From the NCBI GenBank assembly GCA_032719365.1, contig CM064866.1, positions 2,585,781-2,649,780 of the forward strand: DNA of 64,000 nt. Reading direction: 5' to 3'. Every line of letters starts with the position of its first letter. Position 1 is the first letter of the stretch. Positions 12,362 to 21,973 of this stretch are shown here, one piece after another. This DNA is from Prinsepia uniflora (lineage: Eukaryota; Streptophyta; Magnoliopsida; Rosales; Rosaceae). The position numbers and the translations under genes are program-made. The notes beneath the pieces are model-generated. The model made no database searches and was not told the DNA's origin. It was given only the letters and a program-made list of their open reading frames with translations.

Positions 12362-14688
12362 TGTAACGACCCGTCCCGAATATCGGGATTTAATAATATT
12401 TAATTGTGATTTACTAATCTGGGATTAGTTGAGCGATTTCGGACGAATTGTGCAAAATGACCGTTTTGCCCCTGGGCGTGGGCAAAACGTTGACTTTTAA
12501 TTCGGATGGTCAAATGGACTTTGACCGATGACCGTGACGTAGTTCGGGACGTCATGAGTTCATAGACAGGTGGCACGTTCGATTCCGACGTTCGTGGTGA
12601 AAGTTATGATGTACGGAAGTCCAGGGGCATTTTCGTAATTTGGACGAAATAGGGGCAAATGTTGACTTTTTGACCGGGATGTCCGATGGCCGAGGGCCAA
12701 GGACCGTTACGTAGGTTTCGTCGATGCGAATCCAACAACAGGCGGCACGCCGAAATCGGAGATTCGACGACGAAGTTATGGGTCACGGAAGTTTGGTTTC
12801 GTTATGCACGCATTACGAGGCGGGGACACGTGGCGTTTTCTGATTGGCCTGGGATTCTGAGTGGGACACGTGGACCACTAACCTTTAATTATGGACTCAG
12901 ATCTGGATTGGTGGGATTGGATTAAAATATTTGGAATTAAATAACTAAAGAATTCTCACTTTGATCAACTTTTGATCTGGGCCTTTCATCTGGTCTGTGC
13001 CTTCAATCCAGGCCATCCATCTCCTCCCTCCCCATCTGGACAAATCATATCCTCTGTTTTATAATTCAACCGATACCCCATTTGCTTCTTCCACATACAG
13101 CACACATATTCCTCATCTCATCATCTCTACTGTGCGTGCACAACCTTGGGAGTGACTGAGGAAGTATGAGAGACGGTGGGAGGCGGCAGGACGACGGCGG
13201 CGACCGCGGTGGTCCACGGCGGGGGTGCTAACCCGAGGAGAGTTATGCCCAGGTTTTTGGAAATCGACAATTTGTTGTGTTTCTGGGCTCCTTCTTGATT
13301 CCTTTGGGACTTGGGGTCAGAAACAGGCACGAAGGGCTAGTTTTCGAAGCTCGAGGTGAGCTGGGCACGGCGGGGACGGCGGTGCCCGTAACCCGGTTCG
13401 AAACCAAAAATGGTGATCGGGTTTTGGATGGGTATTGGACGTTGGATTTGATCCTACGGTGTTCTATGAACATAAACAAACCTTGTGGACGTGATTTTGG
13501 GGCTCGAGGCGGCCGGAATCGGGAGGAAGGACGATCGGAAATTTCTGGACTTCGGGTTTGTGTCAGAGGTAATATTCTGGACGTTACTCCTGGTTTTGGA
13601 TTCCACAGAACTGTTGGTTGAACTCAGACGATCTTGCAGGTGAAAACCCCGTCCAAAATGATCCAGTATCGACGGAGAACCAGTCGGGTTGGCCCGCGGG
13701 TCATGGCGACCCGTTTACCAGTCGTTCGGGTTGAACGACGGTGAACAGTACCCGGCGCGTGGGTTTCACGCGCAGGGAGTTCAACCGGCGCGTGGGGGCG
13801 CGTGTGAGGTAATTTTGGGAAACTTCCAACATGACTTTTGTCCTATACAATGTAACGAACATTTTAGCGTTGGTTTCGTGTCGATCGGATCCCGTTTTGT
13901 TATTGTTCGGGATGTCCGAAGGTTTTAAATCCAGTTTAAAAATACTTAAAAATTCGGGAAAATTACGGGACTTGAATAGGATGTTAATGATGAGGTTAGT
14001 GATCCTCTAAATTGATTTGAACAGGATTGGGAGTCCCGGTGATAGTGATGTGGCCCGGGAAGGCCTATGGCACGCGTATCGAGGCGCTCGGTTAAACGGT
14101 CTGTGAGTGGACATTGGTTTCATAAATTCGATGCATGCATAACTGTTTTAAGATTGTTATAATTATGATTAAATGATTTACTTTGGGTATCGGTGAATTT
14201 AAAATGATTTCACACATTTCGAGGTGAATTACGTATTTGCACGTAAACCGGGATTTTCTGGATTTTCACCGATTTCCATAAATGTGGTTGGATATGATTT
14301 CATGAAACGGTTACGAACTTGAATAATGTAAAATCGGGCCAGGGGCCCAGTTGAACTATGAAATCGGGCCAGGGGCCCAGTTAACATGTGGATCGGGCCA
14401 GGGGCCCAGTTAACTTGTGGAATCGGGCCAGGGGCCCAGTTGATTTCTACACGTGATTGCGGGTCGGGGACCCTAAAATGGAATTGAATAAATGTTTCCT
14501 GGTTTACATTTTATATATGTTCACATGCTGGAATCTATAAATGGTTTTGATGATATTTCGGTTATGGCACGTTTCACGGTATTTGGGCATGAGACCCGTT
14601 TGATGAAACGTAACGAATGGTTCGGATTTTATCTATGTATACCTATATGTTTTGCATGTGGATATCTATAAAATGTATTTGGTACTGC
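12362..14688 (+). mobile_element. Element C: 5' LTR, first 2,327 bp
   Basis: Starts TGTAACGACCCGTCCC at 12362, preceded by TTAAA (12357-12361), the target duplication that recurs at 27438-27442. It aligns without length change to 24418-26744 of the 3' LTR (both 2,327 bp). By eye I noted roughly 20 substitutions, about 1 percent, so the insertion looks young. At 14688 it stops at ...GGTACTGC, where inverted LTR D begins. The remaining roughly 690 bp of this LTR are not found on the 5' side. Near-identical small open frames at 13127-13928 and 25183-25984 are only LTR copies. Confidence 0.93.
14331..14452 (+). repeat. Four tandem GGGCC...GGGCCCAGTT units in LTR C
   Basis: Four copies of a 27-31 bp unit with core ATCGGGCCAGGGGCCCAGTT. 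The array recurs at 26387-26500 in the 3' LTR, and in expanded form and opposite orientation in LTR D (15712-15990). Confidence 0.85.
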
Positions 14689-17566
14689 TGACAGGACCCA
14701 TCCCAATCCCCCCGGGATTACCATGGAATGTGCCCTGCTCCCGTCCAACCAGGGGTGTCAGACAAGGGATGACCAAGAGCCACTGCCCAAACGGGGCATC
14801 CAGAGTGCGCAAGGATCGATGGAGGAGGTGTGCAATGTCCCAGTCCCTGCTGCAATCGCATCCGTGATCAACCTGAAGGGCATTAAAATCAAAAGTTGTG
14901 AGTGGACAAAAACCAATAAGTTTACCCAAATACATTTATAAGACATTTATGCCCTCCAATAAAAACGTATGCATGCCACAAAAACCAGTAACCAAAACGT
15001 TTGCTCAACCGAGCCATTAGGGTCTTAGCCCAAAAACCGTTAACCAAAAGCCAAGTGTGGGAACTCAGCCCAAAACTGTGGAATACCACCACCATACATA
15101 TTAAAACCATGTGGGTCACCACCCACGACCATAAATGAACATCAATTCAAAATCCAAAACCATTTAGGGTCCCCGACCCTACATACCATTTCATAACCAA
15201 TAATCCATTTTTACCACATAACACATATCCAACCAATAAGCCATTTTATTCATTAATCCATATTTTACCATTACCATCACCAGCATCCCAGATGCTTAGC
15301 GTCCCAGACGCTAGACGTCCCTGACGTCATATCTCACGGTTTCATAAGCTACGCGTGCTGCCCGGGGTCTCTCCGGGTCCATATATCTGACATCCCTGAT
15401 GTCTGACGTCCCTGACGTCAATCATAGCAATCCTGCTCCTGAGTCATCATACGGTCCGGCTGCTCCGTATAATGACCCCTCGCAGGCAATGCACCGTGAC
15501 TTCCCCAGTGTCCCAGACATCTGGAGGAGACCATCATATATCCTTGTGTCCAGATGGTATATGGAAAACAGTTTTATTTAATCCTTTTATCATATTATTA
15601 CCATTGGGCCCTGCCCGAAATTTCCATAAAACCACATAATTCCATTTAGGGTCCTTGACCCAAAATCACAATTATTAAATATAGGGTCCCTGACCCGAAA
15701 TCACATTTATTATCCAACTGGGCCTCATGCCCGATTTTATGAACCACTGGGCCCACGGCCCGATTTGTAAACCAACTGGGCCCGCAGCCCGACTTATAAA
15801 CCCACTGGGCCCACGGCCCGAATTCGTAAATCAACTGGGCCCCTGGCCCGATAACATAACTCAAATGGGTCTCAGCCCGATTTCATACCAACTGGGCCCC
15901 TGGCCCGATTTCATTAACCAACTGGGCCCCCGGCCCGATTTCAAATGGACTCCAAGTCCGAAATTTCCAACATAATTGGGCCTCAAGCCCGAGTTCATAT
16001 TTCCAATTTCAAAACCATTTCATCACATTATATCCAAGTCATAAATATGGAAAATCCATGTAAAACCGGAAACCTCGATTTACGTGCAAGCACGTAAATC
16101 GCCTCGAAATACGTGAAACCGTACAATTTACCAACAACCAAACCAACATCATACAATCACAATCATAATCCATGTAAAACATTTAAGCATGCATAGAATT
16201 TATAAAACCAAAGTCCACTCACAGACCGTTTTAACCGTGTGCCTCGATACGCGTGCCACCGGCCCTCCCGGGCCACACCACTATCACCGGGACTCCCAAT
16301 CCTGTCCAAATCACATTAGAGGGTCACTAACCTCATTATTAACATCCTATCAAAGTCCCGTAATTTTCCCGCATTTTTACTTATTTTTAAACTTAATTTA
16401 AAACCTTCGAACATCCCGAACACTATCGAGACGGTGTCCGATCGACCCGAAACCAATCCCAAAATGTTCGTTACATTAAATAGGACAGAAGTCATGTTGA
16501 CCTCACCTCGAGATCCATGCCCACGCGCCGTCACGCGCCGCCGTGAGTGGCTGCGCGTGAAACTCACGCGCCGTGAACAGTGTCACCATTCTGACCCGGT
16601 TGTCTGATAAACGGGTCACCGTGACCCGCGGCCCAACCCGACTGGTTCTCAGCCATTACTCGATCATTTTCAATTCCGTTTGTTCCTACAAGATCGTCTC
16701 ATTAATTCCAGTTGATCCATGATTTTAAAACTGAGAAACCAACACGTTTGACTACCTGTTCGTGGAGGTGTGCAGACCGGCCACCTGCAACCGTCGTGTC
16801 TACACGATCCCGGCCACCATTCCTTTCGAAAACGATCCCCAAAGGCTCGTCTCAACCCCTAGATCATCATCCTGGTCACAAGATCGATTGTAGTACGTTA
16901 AAACCCATCCTGCCATTTTTACCCGAATACAGACTCACGGGTTCGAGGCTTACCTCGCCGCCGTGGCTCCCGCCGTGGCCACCAGCATGCCCAGTTCGAC
17001 TCCAGGAACATCCTACGTCCATTTACAACGATCAAAACCAGCCCAAAACGACTTCCGAATTCTGAGTTTTGGACCTCCCCTGTTTTTCCTTTCCGCCGTG
17101 TCCGCTGCCGTCTCCCGCCGTCTCCCGTCATTCCTCAGGTGCCCAAATCTCCCACTGGACTTAGCCTAGTAATGGTGTAGGTTTAGTTGGTGCGGGTTGG
17201 ATGGGTAGTGGATTTGGGGTGGTAGTCGTTCACGGTGAAATGAGAAATGAGAGAGGGGGATTAACTGATCAAATTAATTAAGGAAGGGATGAGATGAGAT
17301 GGACGGTCCAGATGCAATCTGGGAGTGAGATGGAGGGCTGAGATTAAAAGAGGGGATAAATTGTGATTTAACCCATTAATGGAAGCATGATCCAGATTTA
17401 GAGCCCCAAATCAAGGGATGAGTGACACTTGTCACTCATCCAAGGGTTCAGATTCAATAATCACTATTCAATATTTTATTATTATTTTAATCCCGGTTCG
17501 TTCGGTAAACCGAGCCCGATTCCTTGACCATAACTTCGTCGTCGTAACTCCGATTTCGGCATGCCG
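14689..17566 (-). mobile_element. Inverted LTR 'D' nested in the 5' LTR of C, truncated
   Basis: The plus strand begins TGACAGGACCCATCCC, the complement of the family LTR 3' end, directly after ACTGC (14684-14688), the probable target site. The sequence then follows the family LTR backwards: stem-loop string 15290-15420, GGGCCC array 15712-15990, CACGCGCC repeats 16526-16575, palindromic GTGACACTTGTCAC at about 17423. It stops at 17566 in the module about 380 bp from the LTR 5' end, where LTR E begins. The missing end and missing second target copy mean that solo versus full-length origin cannot be decided. Confidence 0.88.
15712..15990 (-). repeat. Expanded GGCCC tandem array in LTR D
   Basis: About ten copies of a 25-29 bp unit with core ACTGGGCCCNNGGCCCGATT. 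Spacers drift (AACC, AAATC, ATAAC), but the GGGCCC..GGCCCGA core is held. LTR C has four such units, so copy number varies between family members. Confidence 0.88.
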
Positions 17567-20187
17567 TGTAACGACCCGAACCAAAATAATAATATTTTAA
17601 TGTAAAAAGACTGTTTTACCCTTGGGGGGAAAACTTTGACTTTTCTCGGGAAATAATTCGGACTTTGACCCATGACTATGACGTAGATCGGGACGTCACG
17701 AATCCGTAGACAGGCGGCACGCCGAAATCGGAGTTCGTATGAAGAAGTTATGGTCAAGGAAGCGTTTTAGCGGAATTTACGAACCGAGAACAACGGAATA
17801 AAATATTAATTAATTACGGGAATCCGTGCCAAATTAATATTTAAATCAAACCGATGGATTGGTGACAAGTGTCACCCATCCAAAGCCTTACTATTCCAAT
17901 AAAGCAACTAATACTATTTAATCCATTTTAATATTCATTATTTTTCCCTCCAATTAACCCTAGCCTTTGGATCTGCTGCTCAAGTGAATCTTGGCCCTCC
18001 ATTTCTCATCTGCTCCCTTGTTCATGCACGTTCTGTTTCTGCTTTTTCTTACAAACACACAAACACACACATCCATTCCCCCTTCACACCCGTGCTTCTC
18101 TTCCCCTTTTCTCTCAAACCAGGCGATCGAACCAGCCACTCTCACACCACCACCCGATCACCAGCTGCATCACCAACATCCACTAACCATCACCGAGCAT
18201 CACCGGCATCCACCACCCCATTTCCCGGCCCTGAAAATCCCGTCCAAAACACGACCCGAAAACCTCAAGGAAACGGGTCCAAGAAGCAAAACTCGAGAAC
18301 CACCTCACCTCGACGCGGGAGGAGCTCCAGTCTGCACCGTGGGGATCCTAGGAGCCTAACTGGACGACGGCGAGGGCTACGGCGGCGTGACGGCGGCGGT
18401 AAGACCCAAAACCCGATAAGCCCGTTTTCCTTCCCTGTTCGACCCGATCGTATTTAATGCTTAGAAATTGATTGTTAGGTGATAGACATGTCCTAGGGTG
18501 AGAGACGAGTCGTTTGGGAGCGGGTTGGACGACGGAGACGCCGTGGATCACCGGAGACGACAACCGGACCGTGACCGTGAGTTTCAGAGACATTCTGGTG
18601 AGTTTCTTCCCACTTTCTTCTTGTTTTGAGGTTGTAGAACCATAGGACAGACCTAGACGATCCCATAGGGATCAACCCCGTCGAAAATGGTGGCCGGAAT
18701 CGTGTGGTGGAATCGGGTCAAACCGTGGGTCGACGGCGACCCGGTTCCAGTCAAACGGGTCGACCCGGTACTGTAGCATGATGACGTCATCATGCTGACG
18801 TCACTTCTGACGTCATGATGACGTCATCCTGTCAGATGTTGTCAGACCAGGGACCAATCAGAACGTGCCACGTGTCACCTGACAAGTGTTAGTGATGACG
18901 TCATGCTGACGTCAGCATGACGTCACTGCTGACGTCAGCGGTACTGTAGCAGCGTTGACCCACGCGTTGACCAGGCGCGTGGGGGCGCGTGTGAACAGTA
19001 ATTTTGGTGGGGCCGGTACCATTTTCAAGGTTTCGACGATACGGATCCAATGGAGGTGGTTTCGTGTCGATGGGAGATCGTTATGTCAGTCAAAATGGGG
19101 TTTGAAGCACCGAGAATAGTGCCCGGGATGCGTTTTTGAGGCGGATCTGTTCTAGGGTCTTGGTATTGATATTATAGGGTCCTTAAGTAACCCTCAGGAG
19201 TAATAATACAGGTTTATAGAGATCGTTGAGCAGCAAGGACCGAGTGTGAGTGGGCTGTTTGATTTATAAAAGGCTTGCATGCATAAACTGTTTTACTATT
19301 TCCACTGATGAGTCTTATGAACTGTTTATATATGTTATTACAATGTTTTGGGCATGAGACCCGTCTGGATTATATGTGGATTTTGTTTGGGATGTCCGGG
19401 GGACATAGGGTAAACTATACTGTTATTGTACTGTACTTTCCTACCTGTGTATATTGTCTCCTCCAGGGAGGGTCGTTGGCCTGGGTGGACCCTGGAGTAG
19501 TCACGGGGCTCTGACTGAGTGGAGTTGACCCCCGTTGGGCTGCTTACTCTCAGGAAGGCATGTTCATATACCTCGGGCAGTGACCGGGATACCGGGAGCT
19601 GATGTACCTAGAGAGTCTCGGGTGTGAGACCCTGAGTGGCAACGCGTAGCCTTAGAACCGTGACATCATTTGGGTTGGGTTTTTACAGTGCACTGATATG
19701 TTAGTTTCACCTTACGATTATTATTGTGGTTCACTGGTTTATAATATTATGTTTTTCACTGCATGCAAGATTTGGAAAACGGAGGGGTAAAACCTTATGA
19801 TTATTTTATTATTAAATTGATTTCTAAACTGTTATTTTTGGCCCACTCACCCTTGTTTTACTGACCCCTCCAGACCCTGACACGGCAATAGAGGAGGAGG
19901 ATCCGGAGGAGGAGGCAGAGGTTTAGTTTGCCTAGCTGTGCACCTGTACACCCACTTGTGGGTAGGTTGAGCACCGAATAAATGTACTCTGACTAGTGTG
20001 CTCACATGTTGTATTTTACTTTCCCTTGCCTGACAGTATCACTTTAAACACTGTGTTTGTACATTATCTATCTATGTGAGTCTTCGGTTTTTATTTAAGG
20101 GTAATTTTGGTATGTTTAGAGTCATTGTCAGACGGGAGCGGGTCACGTCCCCGGGTGGTCCCAGTGGGATTGGGACGGGTCCTGTCA
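17567..20187 (+). mobile_element. LTR 'E' (5' LTR in front of the primer-binding site)
   Basis: A 2,621-bp LTR running from TGTAACGACCCGAACC at 17567 to GGGACGGGTCCTGTCA at 20187. It belongs to the same family by its ends and order of modules but is clearly diverged from LTR C. It sits inside LTR D (left flank TGCCG, 17562-17566) and is followed after two bases by the primer-binding site. No matching 3' LTR of E exists in the window; the next LTR downstream is C's. It carries eight exact TGACGTCA palindromes (18782-18937). Confidence 0.85.
18778..18945. promoter_or_regulatory. Eight-fold TGACGTCA array in LTR E
   Basis: Exact TGACGTCA at 18782, 18796, 18808, 18819, 18896, 18907, 18918 and 18930, with one CACGTG at about 18869. 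These are core bZIP (TGA/C-box) sites. The spacing within each cluster is 11-14 bp, close to one helical turn. The regulatory effect is inferred. Confidence 0.75.
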
Positions 20188-20190
20188 GCT

Positions 20191-20202
20191 TGGTATCAGA
20201 GC
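20191..20202 (+). other. tRNA-iMet primer-binding site
   Basis: TGGTATCAGAGC, complementary to the 3' end of plant initiator tRNA-Met, sits three bases after the end of LTR E. This is the standard minus-strand primer site of plant LTR retrotransposons and fixes the plus orientation of the element. Confidence 0.93.
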
Positions 20203-20263
20203 ATTAGGATTAGTGGTCAGAGTACTAGGTTAGCGGTTTGTACTTTGTACATGGTCGCTTTCG

Positions 20264-21973
20264 ATGTCTTTTAACCTGTTTGCCTCTTCACAGTTGGATA
20301 TGCCTCCCCGACGTGAACCCCGTGCACTTGTTGACGAGGGCAATGGAGGAAATGGAGACACTGCGAGCATTGAGCGGGCTCAGCGCCTGGGTGCTACGCA
20401 CTTCAGTGGGGGAACCGACCCTGAGGAAGCACACCAGTGGATTGACCGCTGGGAGAGGATTTTCGAGGTCATGCACTGTCCTCCGGAGGAGCGTGTCGTA
20501 CTGGCGACTTTCCTACTGGATGGGAGCGCCTACCGATGGTGGCACAACCTTGTTTTGGCCGGCTGGACTGTTCACACCATTCCATGGGAGACCTTCCGAG
20601 AGCGGTTTCTCAACCAGTTCTATCCACGGTCGTTCCGCAACGCCCGTGAGGCGGAGTTTCTGCAACTCCGGCAGGGGGATCAGACTGTAGCAGAGTACGA
20701 GGAGACCTTCCTGATGTTGTCTCGCTTTGCTGAGAACTTCGTGATCACCGAGGCAGACCGATGTCGCAGATTTGAGTGGGGCTTGCGACCTGAGATTCAG
20801 GCGATGGTGACTGCAACACCCTTTGCTTCCATGAGGGATCTGACTGATGCGGCGACCAGGGTTGAGAACAGTATCCTGGCTCGTCAGCGAGCTGAGGGGG
20901 AGACTCGGCGACGTGATCGCCCACACTTGGGATTTTCGGGCCGTCGTGGCTCGAAGGGAGGACATTCTGGTGGATCTTCGTCTTCTGGCAGCCGAGGACG
21001 TTCTGGTCAGTTCAGGAGTCCTCAGAGGTCTGGACAGCGTTCTGGAGCTTGGCAGCGGTCTTACTCACCGATGAGCATCTCACCGGGAGGATACTCGGGT
21101 CGACCTAGGGAGGTCACATGCTTCGCTTGTGGGGAGCCGGGGCATTATTCTTCTGAGTGTCCACTGATTCGCGGCAGTACTGCGCCAGCGCAGAGCACAG
21201 CATCCCAGACTGACAGCAGCCGGACACGCGGTGTTGTGCGTGGCCGTGATCGAGGGGCTAGAGGACGGGGACGACCTGCAGAGTCTATGGCTCGTGTTTA
21301 TGCTGTTACCCAGCAGCAGGCCAGATCCATTCCGGGAGTGTTGACAGGTACTGTACATATTTATGGCATGGTTGTTCGTGCATTGATGGATTCGGGGGCA
21401 ACTCATTCTTTTATTTCACCACGTTGTGCGAGTCTGTTGGGACGTGAGGTGACCGCACTTGAGCACGAGATGGGAGTGGGGACACCGATGGGTGTGCCCT
21501 ACCGGGTGAACCAGGAGATACGAGCTTGTCCTGTGGAGATTGAGGGAGTCGAATTTCCGGCAGACTTAATCCTGATGAATGTTCACGATTTCGATGTGAT
21601 ACTTGGAGTCGATTGGTTGTCGGAGTACAATTCACTCATCGACTGTAGTAACATGCGGTTGACTTTGAGAGGTCCAGGATTACCGGAAGTGATATTCCAG
21701 GGAGAGTGTGGAGACGCATCACCCAAGGTAATATCTGCACTCACAGCTACTAAACTCTTACAGAAGGGGTGTCAGGGTTATCTTGCTTATGTGGTAGAGT
21801 CTACGAATGAATCTTTGCGTATTGAGGATATTCCGATTGTGCGGGAATTTCAGTGGATGTTGAGATGTGTTGGTATCTGCGACTCAGAGGTGGTTGAGTC
21901 TTGGACTGGATGGATTCCAATGGATGTTGTGATGTGTTGGGATAAGTCCCAACAGATTTATGATGATAAGTGA
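20264..21973 (+). CDS. gag: Retrotransposon gag-protease ORF without polymerase (Ty3/Gypsy type)
   Basis: An open frame of 569 codons. The more typical start is the second Met at 20300 (MPPRR...). Order: retrotransposon gag domain (about residues 45-190, WIDRWERIFEVM and a YRWWHNL core), a Ser/Arg/Gly-rich basic linker, a CCHC zinc knuckle CFACGEPGHYSSEC (from about residue 286), and a retropepsin-like protease with MDSGATHSFIS near 375 and GVDWLSEYNSLIDC near 445. The frame then follows the usual linker up to ...IPIVREF, where Gypsy reverse transcriptase normally begins. Instead it leaves homology and stops after about 40 unrelated codons. No reverse transcriptase, RNase H or integrase is seen in any frame between here and the 3' LTR. 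Gag and protease show no stop or frameshift. It probably assembles particles and would need polymerase from elsewhere. Confidence 0.9.
   Translation: MSFNLFASSQLDMPPRREPRALVDEGNGGNGDTASIERAQRLGATHFSGGTDPEEAHQWIDRWERIFEVMHCPPEERVVLATFLLDGSAYRWWHNLVLAGWTVHTIPWETFRERFLNQFYPRSFRNAREAEFLQLRQGDQTVAEYEETFLMLSRFAENFVITEADRCRRFEWGLRPEIQAMVTATPFASMRDLTDAATRVENSILARQRAEGETRRRDRPHLGFSGRRGSKGGHSGGSSSSGSRGRSGQFRSPQRSGQRSGAWQRSYSPMSISPGGYSGRPREVTCFACGEPGHYSSECPLIRGSTAPAQSTASQTDSSRTRGVVRGRDRGARGRGRPAESMARVYAVTQQQARSIPGVLTGTVHIYGMVVRALMDSGATHSFISPRCASLLGREVTALEHEMGVGTPMGVPYRVNQEIRACPVEIEGVEFPADLILMNVHDFDVILGVDWLSEYNSLIDCSNMRLTLRGPGLPEVIFQGECGDASPKVISALTATKLLQKGCQGYLAYVVESTNESLRIEDIPIVREFQWMLRCVGICDSEVVESWTGWIPMDVVMCWDKSQQIYDDK

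Noticed and set aside
13127..13928. Open frames of 67-114 residues that recur almost unchanged at 25183-25984, looking like a conserved gene pair
   Set aside because: They lie at equal offsets in the two LTRs of element C. Their conservation comes from LTR identity, and both strands are open at once because the DNA is GC-rich.
14666..14946. Overlapping frames on both strands at the D/C junction and their likeness to 27132-27477
   Set aside because: They are the LTR 3' end sequence seen in opposite orientations, not a gene.
17984..18457. 157-residue and 122-residue overlapping plus-strand frames
   Set aside because: Both lie wholly inside LTR E and are Pro/Ser/Thr/His-rich. They have no domain, and the region is expected to be a promoter or leader of the element.
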